Positions 33,062 through 40,745 of a stretch of 48,117 bases of DNA are shown one piece after another (positions within the stretch are counted from its first letter, which is position 1; each line of letters starts with the position of its first letter). The stretch spans positions 1-48,117 of the forward strand of contig JACOSB010000122.1 in NCBI GenBank assembly GCA_016179105.1, written 5' to 3'. The stretch comes from Candidatus Acetothermia bacterium (GTDB lineage Bacteria; Bipolaricaulota; Bipolaricaulia; RBG-16-55-9; DRXL01). A program made the position numbers and the translations under genes. The notes under the pieces were generated by a model. That model ran no database searches. It was not told the origin of the DNA and saw only the letters and a program-made list of their open reading frames with translations.

Positions 33062-33087
33062 CTAAGGGCCAGCAGCGCGGCCCTTAG
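33062..33087. terminator. Intrinsic terminator, likely bidirectional
   Basis: CTAAGGGCC and GGCCCTTAG form a 9-bp stem with an 8-base loop, followed by TTGCTTTCT. It lies between the microprotein gene and the convergent sulfurtransferase gene. Confidence 0.7.
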
Positions 33088-33106
33088 TTGCTTTCTGTTC
33101 TCACAC

Positions 33107-34180
33107 TCATTGCTTAGCTTTTCTCAGCACAATCTTCCAGCCTTGATCGAGCCGTTCTAGCCCTAACACCTCGTGACCCGCTTGCTCGGCCCAATGGGGA
33201 ATCGTCTGTGTCGCGTCTTCGTTATCGATCCAGACTTCGAGCGCCGTCCCCGCGCTCAATTCCGACAACTTCTTTTTCGTGTCGATGAGCGTGTACGGAC
33301 AGAGTTCGCCGCGCAGATCGAGAGACTCCGTCTCGGATACATCTTGGTTTGCTGAGCTTTCTTTCTTTTTTGTGAGCATTCCCGTCTCGACAGGAAATTT
33401 TTTGTGATTGCCCCACTCCGCCCAAGACGCCTCATAGACGCGCACATCGGTCCATCCGGCCAGCTTCATCGCGAGCGCTGCGTGCGCCGAACGTGCGCCG
33501 CTCTGACAGTAATTGATAATCTTCTTGCTCGGTTGCACACCGGCTTTCGCCAATAGCTCTTTCAATTCTTCAGAAGACCTGAACGTGAGGTCGGGATTGA
33601 GCGCATCGAGCCACTCAAAGCGCAACGCTCCCGGAATATGACCGCCGCGCGCCGCGAGCGCATCCTCACCCGTGTACTCTGTCATCGAGCGATTGTCAAC
33701 GATCTGAATGTTTTCATCATCGAGATGAGCCAGCAGCCAATCACCCGTGACAACGCCAGCAGAATTTATCTTCACTCGAAACGTTCCTATCTGTACGGCT
33801 GGAGCCTCCTGTGTGAGCGGATGTCCCGCGCGTGCCCAGGCTTCTGTGCCTCCGTTGAGCAGGCTCAGATGCTGATGTCCTGACATCTCCAGCGACCAGA
33901 ATAAAAACGCTGCATCTTGGCTGCCGCGCTCGCCGTAGCTGACAACGTGTGTATCTTCGTGGATACCCGCTGCTTGAATCAATTTTTCAAGCTGTGTAGC
34001 GTCTGCGAGCACGCGCACTTTATCAGGCCGTGCCTGCGTGACGGTGAGCGCCGGGAAATTCACAGCGCTCGGCAGGTGTGCGTGGGCATATTTCATCGGC
34101 GCGCGCGCGTCGAGCAGGCGCACGTCCTTGAGGTGATCAGAGAGCCAAGCGACGTCGACGAGCAGAGGGAACGAATTCAT
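33107..34180 (-). CDS. Rhodanese-rhodanese-TusA fusion sulfurtransferase
   Basis: 357 residues. Two rhodanese domains (about 5-130 and 145-265) are followed by a TusA-like domain (about 285-357). The second rhodanese loop NYCQSGARSAH holds the persulfide Cys (C225). The first has lost it (YGERGSQ), as usual in TST tandem proteins. The TusA part has LDLRGELCPYTLIDTKKKL with C294. Such an enzyme would take sulfane sulfur (thiosulfate or mercaptopyruvate) and pass it internally from rhodanese to TusA, for tRNA thiolation or Moco sulfur. The fusion lets one chain perform the relay. The convergent terminator on its 3' side marks the gene end. Confidence 0.88.
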   Translation of the reverse strand: MNSFPLLVDVAWLSDHLKDVRLLDARAPMKYAHAHLPSAVNFPALTVTQARPDKVRVLADATQLEKLIQAAGIHEDTHVVSYGERGSQDAAFLFWSLEMSGHQHLSLLNGGTEAWARAGHPLTQEAPAVQIGTFRVKINSAGVVTGDWLLAHLDDENIQIVDNRSMTEYTGEDALAARGGHIPGALRFEWLDALNPDLTFRSSEELKELLAKAGVQPSKKIINYCQSGARSAHAALAMKLAGWTDVRVYEASWAEWGNHKKFPVETGMLTKKKESSANQDVSETESLDLRGELCPYTLIDTKKKLSELSAGTALEVWIDNEDATQTIPHWAEQAGHEVLGLERLDQGWKIVLRKAKQ

Positions 34181-34208
34181 AATTTGGTTTGTTGTTTCAC
34201 ATCATTCT

Positions 34209-34235
34209 GCAGGGACGAGGTAACCTCGCCCCTAC
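34209..34235. repeat. GTAGGGGCG palindromic repeat, copy 2 (left arm decayed)
   Basis: GCAGGGACGAGG and CCTCGCCCCTAC surround TAA. Two changes in the left arm relative to the consensus GTAGGGGCG. It lies between the methyltransferase stop and the sulfurtransferase start. Confidence 0.65.
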
Positions 34236-34243
34236 GAAAAATT

Positions 34244-35011
34244 TCACGGTTTAATGGCCGAGACAACAACATGCCTTCGCGTGAAAAAAACTTTTTCACC
34301 CTCGACGCGCACATTCAATTCGAGCGTGTTGCCAGGAATGCTCGCGACAAATTTATCTCGAATCTCACGGTAGATCGGCTCAGGAGCCGGCATCACTTGC
34401 TGCCACCAGTCCATGTCTTTTTCGTCATGAAATTCCTCGAACTGCTCAATGCGAAAGCCAACAGCTTCGATCAGCGCTCTCAATTTCTTCGGGCCATACA
34501 TCTCGACGTGCGAGGGATCTCTCAACTTTTCGAGCTCGTTGTGTCGCCGCGCAGTTTCTGGATTATCCGAGGAGCGCGTGTCGCCGAGCACTAGACGACC
34601 GCTACGCGTGAGCACGCGGTACATTTCCTTGAGTGCTTTGGAGGCGTTCGGGAAATGATGCAGTGCTTTGTGACAAGTGACAATCTCGAACGTCTCATTC
34701 GCAAACGGGAGTTTTTCGACATCGCCCTCGCAGAAGCTGACGTTTTTCAACCCGCGCTCTGCGCTGGCAGCTTGGGCTTTCGCGACAAACGCGGGCGTGA
34801 GATCCACGCCGACGATTTCTTTGGCTTTTTCGGCGAAGAGCATCGCGACGTAGCCCGGGCCGGTCGCGACATCGAGCACGCGATCTGTAGGTTTCACATG
34901 ACTGAGCTTGAGTAAGTACTCGTGCGAGATTCGGTCAGCTGCGCCTTTGCGGCTCGCGTACGAATCCGCTGCTTGGGTGAAGACATGCTTCACGGTGTCT
35001 TTCTGTTGCAT
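34244..35011 (-). CDS. UbiE-like class I SAM methyltransferase
   Basis: 255 residues from the ATG at 35011 after AAAGGTCCTT. VLDVATGPGYVAMLF (motif I), VDLTPAFVAKA, FEIVTCHKALHHF and LTRSGRLVLGDTRS fit the ubiquinone/menaquinone-like methyltransferase group. Substrate unknown. The C-terminal region carries EFHDEKDMDWWQQVMPAP, common in these uncharacterised proteins. Upstream in the same direction is the Kelch gene; downstream is the rhodanese fusion. Confidence 0.82.
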   Translation of the reverse strand: MQQKDTVKHVFTQAADSYASRKGAADRISHEYLLKLSHVKPTDRVLDVATGPGYVAMLFAEKAKEIVGVDLTPAFVAKAQAASAERGLKNVSFCEGDVEKLPFANETFEIVTCHKALHHFPNASKALKEMYRVLTRSGRLVLGDTRSSDNPETARRHNELEKLRDPSHVEMYGPKKLRALIEAVGFRIEQFEEFHDEKDMDWWQQVMPAPEPIYREIRDKFVASIPGNTLELNVRVEGEKVFFTRRHVVVSAIKP

Positions 35012-35056
35012 AAGGACCTTTCGCACAGATCTCATATTGTCGATGAGCAATACCAC

Positions 35057-36058
35057 CTAAGTGCAGTTCTTGACCGCCTGAAAGACTTCGTTCACGCTGC
35101 TCACGCCGAAGCCTTGAGTATCTGCACCTCCTGGGATGAAGATCTCGTTGCCGACCACCGCTGCGCCGATTCCGTGTCTTGGCGTTGGCATCGGCGGTGC
35201 GCTTTCCCACGTATTGGTCTTAGGGTTATAAACTTCATTCTCTTTGAAAGTCCCACGAGGTTGGGATGATCCCTCGCCACCGAAAACATAGAAACATCCG
35301 TTGACGACAGCACCAGCAATCCCAGAACGCCCCGTGAGCATCGGAGCCAAGCGTTGCCAGGTTTTCGTCATCGGATCATACGCTTCTAAGACCTCCATCG
35401 TGAGCGTTCCCGTCTGGCGTCCACCGGCCACATACATTTTCCCGCCGATCGCGCCCGCGGCGATGTGGTTGCGTGCCGTGGGCATATCCGGCAGTGTGGT
35501 CCATTGGTCTTTCATGAGGTCATACACAGCGAAATCGCGTACGGAAGTATTACGCGCTCCACCCGCGACATAAATTTTTCCATCGGTCACAGCTGCCGCA
35601 GGCGCACCCCGGCTCGTGGGCATCTCAGTCTTCTGAGTCCATTTGTTTGTCCCAGGATCGTACTCGAAGACGACGCTGCTCGGCACATTCAGCCCCTGCT
35701 CATAGCCGCCGATGACATAAAATTTCCCGTTCACGCCCGCCGCGACAGCGTGATTGAGGCCGCGCGGCATCGACGCAATCTGGCTCCATTTGTCGGTTTT
35801 GGGGTCATAAGCGAGAGCCACGGTGACCGTCGCCCGATTCACATCAAAACCGCCCGCGACATAAATTTTCCCGCTCACTTCAGCAACGGCCACTTCTTGG
35901 AGCGAAATCGGCATCGGCGCGCGCGTAGCCCAGGTGCCAGAGCCTGTCTGAGCCAGCAACGGCGGACATGCACTCTGAATGGTTAAGACGACTAATGCTA
36001 GTCCTATCAATCCCATTCTTTGAGTAACCCGCGTTCTGAATACGCTGGTAAAGATCAT
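35057..36058 (-). CDS. Secreted Kelch-repeat beta-propeller protein
   Basis: 333 residues. N-terminal signal segment (RMGLIGLALVVLTIQSACPPLLA, then Q); Cys in SAC might be a weak lipobox. At least five Kelch repeats have the form YVAGG...YDPxTxxWxxxxxMPTxR..AAAVxGKIYVxGG, together closing a propeller. AAGGGAGCCGCA precedes the ATG. These proteins bind carbohydrate or protein ligands; the target is unknown. Confidence 0.87.
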   Translation of the reverse strand: MIFTSVFRTRVTQRMGLIGLALVVLTIQSACPPLLAQTGSGTWATRAPMPISLQEVAVAEVSGKIYVAGGFDVNRATVTVALAYDPKTDKWSQIASMPRGLNHAVAAGVNGKFYVIGGYEQGLNVPSSVVFEYDPGTNKWTQKTEMPTSRGAPAAAVTDGKIYVAGGARNTSVRDFAVYDLMKDQWTTLPDMPTARNHIAAGAIGGKMYVAGGRQTGTLTMEVLEAYDPMTKTWQRLAPMLTGRSGIAGAVVNGCFYVFGGEGSSQPRGTFKENEVYNPKTNTWESAPPMPTPRHGIGAAVVGNEIFIPGGADTQGFGVSSVNEVFQAVKNCT

Positions 36059-36090
36059 TGCGGCTCCCTTCCTGAGTGGAACAACGAGGA

Positions 36091-36450
36091 TCAGATTCTC
36101 TCTAGATTAGCAACAGTTCTCTCATTGCGCAGGTTGCCGGTATTAAGCGTTGATTGGGGCTCTATCAGCACGACGTGTACTTCTTCTTGAGCAATGGGAA
36201 GATGTTCAACGCCTTTCGGAATGACGACGAACTCGCCCTCGTTCAGCCAGATATCGCGATCACGCAGCTTGATGAGCAATTTTCCTTTGGTCACGAGAAA
36301 TAGTTCATCTTCATGCTCATGATGATGCCAGACGAATTCGCCCTTGAGCTTCACGAGCTTGATATAAGAGTCATTCACCTCGCCGACGATCTTCGGGTTC
36401 CAATGGTCTTGGAAGAGAGTGAATTTCTGAGCTATGTTCACTTTATCCAT
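36091..36450 (-). CDS. Small cupin-domain protein
   Basis: 119 residues. The cupin metal motif is HHHEHEDELFLVTKG in the first half and PKGVEHLP in the second. Start at 36450 after GAGGTG. Function not assignable from motifs; related proteins include isomerases and mannose-6-phosphate-type cupins. It follows the DUF302 gene by 18 bases. Confidence 0.82.
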   Translation of the reverse strand: MDKVNIAQKFTLFQDHWNPKIVGEVNDSYIKLVKLKGEFVWHHHEHEDELFLVTKGKLLIKLRDRDIWLNEGEFVVIPKGVEHLPIAQEEVHVVLIEPQSTLNTGNLRNERTVANLERI

Positions 36451-36468
36451 GATTCTCACACCTCAAGG

Positions 36469-36876
36469 TTACTTGGCAGCAGTATCAATGATCATTTTGA
36501 TTTCTTCGTCCACTTTCTTGGGTATATCGCCGAGTGTCTGCGCGGCTTTCTCGAAGACCATCGGCATCATCACGCCGGGGCGCATCACGGCGATCTTGGT
36601 CTTCCCGACTTCCGAGAAGACGAGCACGCTGCACGGCATGCAGAGCGCCGTCAGCTTGTCGGCGTTCACAAAACTATTGGCGTGCGCCGGTGCACACAAT
36701 TCGATCGATTTGAAGGGCTCTTTTTGCGGGAATCCCTTCGCCGCCAAAATTTCAGAAAAATCATAATCCCCGAGAATTCCCCACTTTGCGGCTTCGGCGG
36801 ACTTGCGCACGGCGACGACGGCCTCGATGAAGGATTTGTTCGTCTCGACCACGTACGTGAAATCTTTTATAGTCAT
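36469..36876 (-). CDS. DUF302 domain protein
   Basis: 135 residues. Family hallmarks: SFIEAVVAVRKSAEAAKWGILGDYD, the ELCAPAHANSFVNAD and ALCMPCSVLVFSEVGKTKIAVMRP region with three Cys, typical of DUF302. Such proteins are often found next to sulfur-transfer and metal genes. AGGGGGAGGTGA before the ATG is a strong ribosome site. Role unknown; it forms a likely operon with the cupin gene. Confidence 0.85.
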   Translation of the reverse strand: MTIKDFTYVVETNKSFIEAVVAVRKSAEAAKWGILGDYDFSEILAAKGFPQKEPFKSIELCAPAHANSFVNADKLTALCMPCSVLVFSEVGKTKIAVMRPGVMMPMVFEKAAQTLGDIPKKVDEEIKMIIDTAAK

Positions 36877-36962
36877 AGAAAATCACCTCCCCCTCTTTGT
36901 AGCGCGATCGAAGCGAAAACGCAAATAGCTACACCACAGAGCGCGCGGAGAAAACCAATCAA

Positions 36963-37045
36963 ACCGCCAAGACGCCAAGGTCGCCAAGCAATCGAATCTT
37001 GACAAAAAATCTCTGTGTTCTCTGTGTTCTCTGTGATCTCTGTGG
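36963..37045. repeat. CGCCAAG and CTCTGTG simple-repeat cluster
   Basis: CCGCCAAGACGCCAAGG units (36963-36988) are followed by CTCTGTGTTCTCTGTGTTC and a further CTCTGTG pair (37011-37045). They fill the intergenic gap between the DUF302 and adenosine deaminase genes. The first part is the reverse complement of the CTTGGCG repeat at 18652 and 45286. Confidence 0.65.
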
Positions 37046-37054
37046 TAAATGCTT

Positions 37055-38077
37055 TTAAGAATTTTGGCTGACAAGTTTTAGCAATTCATCTTTCTCAGTC
37101 TCAGGCAAGAACGCCGCGCGCGCCGCATTCATCATCAGTTCGCGTGCGATCTCATCTCGTAATCCGAACGCCTGCTGGGTCTGCCTTAGCTCGTTGGTGA
37201 ATGTCGTATCAGACATCAAGCGATTGTCGGTGTTCACAGTGACCAAAACTCCCGCGCGACGATAGCGCTCGATCGGATGTTCGCTATAGCTCTTCCAGCC
37301 TTTGGTCTGAAGATTGCTGGTCGGGCACATCTCAAGAGCGATCTTGCGATCGATGACTAGCTTCTGAATGGCTTCAGGAGCCAGCTCAAGGTGCAGCCCA
37401 TGCCCCAGCCGATCGGCTCCGAGCTCGATGGCTTGTCGGATGTAGTCAGGGCAATTCTCTTCTCCGGCATGGATAGTCACAAAGAGCCTATTGGCTTTGG
37501 CATATTCAAAAGCTTGGCGATGGCGCTCGGGGGGAAAACCGTTCTCAGGCCCCGCGATGTCAAACGCTGCCACGCCCTTGTTCTTGTACTGAGCCGCCAG
37601 CTGTGCTACCTCTAATGCAAGCTCAGGCGATGCTTGGCGCATTGCGCAGAGAATCAAGCGGGCGCGTATCCCGCTCTTTTGCTCCCCTTCGTGCAGACCC
37701 TCGATCGTGGCTTCCACAACTTGTTCAGGAGTCAACCCTTTTTGCAAGTGCAAGAAAGGCGCATAGCGTATCTCGATATATTTTCCGTTTTCGCGCGCAA
37801 AATCTTCGATGAGTTCGGCCGTCGCTCGCCGTAGCGCGTCACGGGTCTGCAAGAGAGGGACTGTATAGCCGAAGAGCGTCAAATAATCCGATAGACTTTT
37901 TCGACCGGTCGCGTTAAAGAATTTTTTTACTTCAGTTTGCGTTTTGGCTGGAAGCTGCACGTTGTATTGCTGTGCCAATTCCCACACTGTCTCTGGGCGA
38001 AGCGAGCCATCGAGATGACAGTGCAGCTCGATCTTGGGTAGCTTTGTCAGAAAATCATCTGGCTTAACGGCCTTCAT
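37055..38077 (-). CDS. add: Adenosine deaminase family protein
   Basis: 340 residues from the ATG at 38077 after GAAGGAGACAAG. It would deaminate adenosine to inosine (or adenine to hypoxanthine) in purine salvage. Metal and catalytic motifs: LPKIELHCHLDGSL (HxH), VTIHAGEE, SNLQTKGW and VTVNTDNRLMSDT (Asp). Length is usual. Upstream is the ThrRS-editing gene, 10 bases away, so the two share an operon. Adenine versus adenosine specificity is not resolved. Confidence 0.87.
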   Translation of the reverse strand: MKAVKPDDFLTKLPKIELHCHLDGSLRPETVWELAQQYNVQLPAKTQTEVKKFFNATGRKSLSDYLTLFGYTVPLLQTRDALRRATAELIEDFARENGKYIEIRYAPFLHLQKGLTPEQVVEATIEGLHEGEQKSGIRARLILCAMRQASPELALEVAQLAAQYKNKGVAAFDIAGPENGFPPERHRQAFEYAKANRLFVTIHAGEENCPDYIRQAIELGADRLGHGLHLELAPEAIQKLVIDRKIALEMCPTSNLQTKGWKSYSEHPIERYRRAGVLVTVNTDNRLMSDTTFTNELRQTQQAFGLRDEIARELMMNAARAAFLPETEKDELLKLVSQNS

Positions 38078-38087
38078 CTTGTCTCCT

Positions 38088-38510
38088 TCAGGGAGTGATA
38101 GTGCGAGCGACGCGCGAGAGTGGATGGCCCTTGGCTTGAATATCCAACGTGTTGAACCAGCCAAAGGGCGTTCGAATCACTTTCAAATTTTTCTGTTGGA
38201 GATTCGCTTCAGTCGCCTTGAGCACATCGATGGCCGTCTGCGGACTGCTCAATTCTCCGAACAAATGCGCGAACGAGTGCAATACAATGGATTGTGCTTT
38301 CAGAGTAAGGGCCAAGTTGGCAATCTCATCGGCGGCTTTTGCAGCGACGGCCATCGGAGCGGCTTCGTCCGATTTCTCGACGCTGGCAAAGACAAGCAAC
38401 GCTTCAGCGACTTCGGTCTCGGGATTCGTATACTCTTCGACGATTTTCGAGCGCCCGCGCTCAGTGATGACACACTTAAAGCGATCGACATGCCAGATGA
38501 GTAAACGCAT
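38088..38510 (-). CDS. Free-standing archaeal-type ThrRS editing domain
   Basis: 140 residues. The N-terminal start MRLLIWHVD and conserved ALLVFASVEKSDE, IVLHSFAHLFGELSSPQTA and TPFGWFNTLDIQAKGHPLSR match the N2 editing domain of archaeal threonyl-tRNA synthetase, a D-tyrosyl-tRNA deacylase relative. That domain hydrolyses mischarged Ser-tRNA(Thr). Here it is not fused to a synthetase, so trans-editing or deacylation is likely. GGGAGGCACATCC precedes the ATG and TATACT lies upstream at 38537-38532 on the minus strand. The family is best known from Archaea, which suggests lateral transfer; this is inference. Confidence 0.82.
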   Translation of the reverse strand: MRLLIWHVDRFKCVITERGRSKIVEEYTNPETEVAEALLVFASVEKSDEAAPMAVAAKAADEIANLALTLKAQSIVLHSFAHLFGELSSPQTAIDVLKATEANLQQKNLKVIRTPFGWFNTLDIQAKGHPLSRVARTITP

Positions 38511-38572
38511 GGATGTGCCTCCCTAGCGTCTAGTATAGCAGATGTGACAATCGCCACTCTCTTTTCATTGAA

Positions 38573-38603
38573 TTGACATCTCTTGCCCCATTTATGCTAA
38601 AAT
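38573..38603 (+). promoter_or_regulatory. Promoter for the SARP-ATPase gene
   Basis: TTGACA (38573-38578) and TAAAAT (38598-38603), separated by 19 bases; the spacer is long. The leader then runs about 85 bases to the start. Confidence 0.4.
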
Positions 38604-38635
38604 AACTTGGTCCAAAAAATAACAAAGCTGGGGGA

Positions 38636-38692
38636 TACCCAAACGATTCTACCTTACCAATAAGTCTTGCCGAGTTGTCTTACGTCTGGGTA
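38636..38692 (+). promoter_or_regulatory. Leader stem occluding the start region of the SARP-ATPase gene
   Basis: TACCCAAACG (38636-38645) can pair with CGTCTGGGTA (38683-38692), 9 of 10 pairs, across a 37-base loop. The second arm contains the only G-rich stretch before the ATG at 38697, four bases away. This may regulate translation, but no known riboswitch class is recognised. Confidence 0.35.
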
Positions 38693-38696
38693 ATTT

Positions 38697-40247
38697 ATGC
38701 TGCGCATTCAGCTTCTTGGGCCGTTCCGAGTCTGGAAAGACGAGCACGAGATTACCGCTGCAATTCGCGCCATTGGGAAAGCCGATACGCTCCTCAAAGT
38801 CTTACTGAGCGAACCAGGCCGAAATTTCAATCGAGACGAGCTTATTGAATGCTTGTGGGGCGAAGAGATTGCCGCGAGGAAGACCACTGAAAAAACTGCT
38901 GCGGGCAATCTGCGTCGGAGGGTGAGCGCAGTGCGTAAGCTCCTTGAGCCCGCTTCAAAAGAGAATCCATCACTTGAGTACATTCTCACCACCGCTGATG
39001 GCTACAGATGGAATTTCCAAGCCGACTATCATCTCGACGTGGAAGAATTCTTCCAAAAGTATGAGCGGGCAAAAGCACTCCTAGAGCGAAAGCAGTTTAG
39101 CGAAGCCGTCAAGCCGTATGAAGCGGCACGTCAGCTTGTGCACGGAGACTATTTAGAGAATGATCGCTACGCAGAGTGGGCCAATCCGCTTCGGCAGCGC
39201 TGGCATGAGACCAACGTGGATCTTCTCGAGCGTCTCGCCGAATGCTATGCGCGGCTTGGTCAGTATCGTCATGCGATCGACAGCTGCCGTGCGGTCTTAG
39301 AACTCGAAGCGGCGCGCGAATCCGCCTATCGGCAGCTCATGCTCTACCAGTATCTCTCAGGGAACCAGAGCGAAGCACTGACCACGTATGAGACGTGCAT
39401 GAAATTACTCAAAGCCCGGGGTGTAGCAACACTTGATCCACAGACTAAGCAGCTTGCTGACCAGATCCGCGCTCGTCATATTCTCGGTATCGACAAGCTG
39501 TACACGCCAACTTCGGAGATACGTACTGAGATTCCGTACACGTTGTCGCCGGGGAGCATTCCGTTTGTTGGGCGAGAAAAAGAGTTTGCTGAATTAGTAG
39601 AGCAGTTGAAGCAGGCCCGCAGAGGCGACGGTTGTTGCGTGCTCGTGAGCGGCGAAGCCGGGGTGGGGAAGACACGCCTTGTGCAAGAATTCACTGATTA
39701 CGCCATCAAGCGATATAAAATCAAGGTTTTATACGGCCGCGCGCGCGGGTTTGGTGAGCCATCATTCTGGACTGAAGTCATTCGTGAAGCTTTAGAGGAA
39801 TTTACCGACGATGACGTGAGCCGCATTTCAGCGCTATGGCTGGCTGAAGTGGCCAAGCTCGTCCCCGAGGTGGAGGAGCGAGTACCGAATTTACCGGAGA
39901 ACCCGTCACTGCCACCGCTGCAAGCGCGACTGCGCTTGTTCGAGGACGTTTCCCAATTTTTGTTCAGACTGATTGGAGATCAAGCCCACCAACAGCCGTT
40001 ACTCCTCTTTGTAGACGATCTACACTTGGCTGATGCAGCTAGCTTAGAGTTTTTGAATTACGTACTCCCGCGCCTTGAGATACAGCCGGTTTTAATTGTG
40101 GGAACGTACCGCACCGAAGAAATAGCCGAAGCACAGTCGCTGGCCGAGTTTGCACGGGAGTGGAAGGAGAAAAATCTTGTGCACCAGCTCTGGCTCGCAA
40201 TCTATAACCGGGTGTGGATTTCAGCCGAGAATGGTTCAGATACATAG
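38697..40247 (+). CDS. SARP/BTAD-ATPase regulator, C-terminus lost
   Basis: 516 residues. SARP winged helix (about 1-100, LRIQLLGPFRVWKDEHEITA) and BTAD helices (about 115-260) are followed by an AAA/STAND ATPase with Walker A SGEAGVGKTRLVQEF (about residue 321) and Walker B LLLFVDDLHLADAASL. The protein ends a few residues after the Walker B/sensor block (VGTYRTEEIAEAQSLAEFAREWKEKNLVHQ), where homologues continue for several hundred residues with TPRs. The last 17 residues do not belong to the family, and a different frame opens downstream. A deletion or recombination is likely. It may still bind DNA through the first 260 residues. Its winged helix is related to, but distinct from, that of the cNMP-SARP at 6283. 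Confidence 0.82.
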   Translation: MLRIQLLGPFRVWKDEHEITAAIRAIGKADTLLKVLLSEPGRNFNRDELIECLWGEEIAARKTTEKTAAGNLRRRVSAVRKLLEPASKENPSLEYILTTADGYRWNFQADYHLDVEEFFQKYERAKALLERKQFSEAVKPYEAARQLVHGDYLENDRYAEWANPLRQRWHETNVDLLERLAECYARLGQYRHAIDSCRAVLELEAARESAYRQLMLYQYLSGNQSEALTTYETCMKLLKARGVATLDPQTKQLADQIRARHILGIDKLYTPTSEIRTEIPYTLSPGSIPFVGREKEFAELVEQLKQARRGDGCCVLVSGEAGVGKTRLVQEFTDYAIKRYKIKVLYGRARGFGEPSFWTEVIREALEEFTDDDVSRISALWLAEVAKLVPEVEERVPNLPENPSLPPLQARLRLFEDVSQFLFRLIGDQAHQQPLLLFVDDLHLADAASLEFLNYVLPRLEIQPVLIVGTYRTEEIAEAQSLAEFAREWKEKNLVHQLWLAIYNRVWISAENGSDT

Positions 40248-40548
40248 CACAGTGCATTATAACCGTACATCTGATCCTACCCCTGCGGATCTCGGTCAAT
40301 CCCTTGGCGAAGCTACTTCGCCGGCGAATCAATTCGCCCAATCGATGTACGTTAATGCGAACGGCGGGGGGCGCAATGAATATCTACAAGCTCTATTGGA
40401 AGCACCTCGAGTTGTGTTAATAACGGACGATAACGGGACGGTCCTAGAAGCTGCGCAGTTGACCTCTTTAGATGCGGATGGTTTGACCCTAAATTGGTTA
40501 ACCGTTAGTGCCCACGATGTCAATATGATCGTGACCTGCTTTAGATAG
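40231..40548 (+). pseudogene. Fragment of an unknown gene fused behind the truncated SARP gene
   Basis: A 105-codon frame with no ribosome site near its ATG starts inside the last codons of the SARP gene. Its latter half (VVLITDDNGTVLEAAQLTS.. GLTLNWLTVSAHDVNMIVTC) reads like the C-terminus of a beta-rich, phage-tail or secreted-surface-type protein, but I do not recognise a family. It may be the 3' piece of the gene that recombined with the SARP gene. Confidence 0.3.
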
Positions 40549-40745
40549 AAATATCTAGTGTAACGAAGTTGTTGGCGAATTCTTTATGAAGCAACCTCTG
40601 TTACCAGCAGGCCAGACGACGAATAACGAGGTGTAACGATGTGTGGACAAAGTGGACCCGATCCTTTGAGTAACGATTCCATCGAAATCTACAGACAAAT
40701 CCTGAGAAGTTTTAAATACCAAAAATCCGAAGAAGGAGGTAGGCG

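Noticed and set aside
40549..40745. Three GTGTAACGA-like words before the M23 gene as an operator
   Set aside because: Irregular spacing and partial matches only; no promoter relationship seen.
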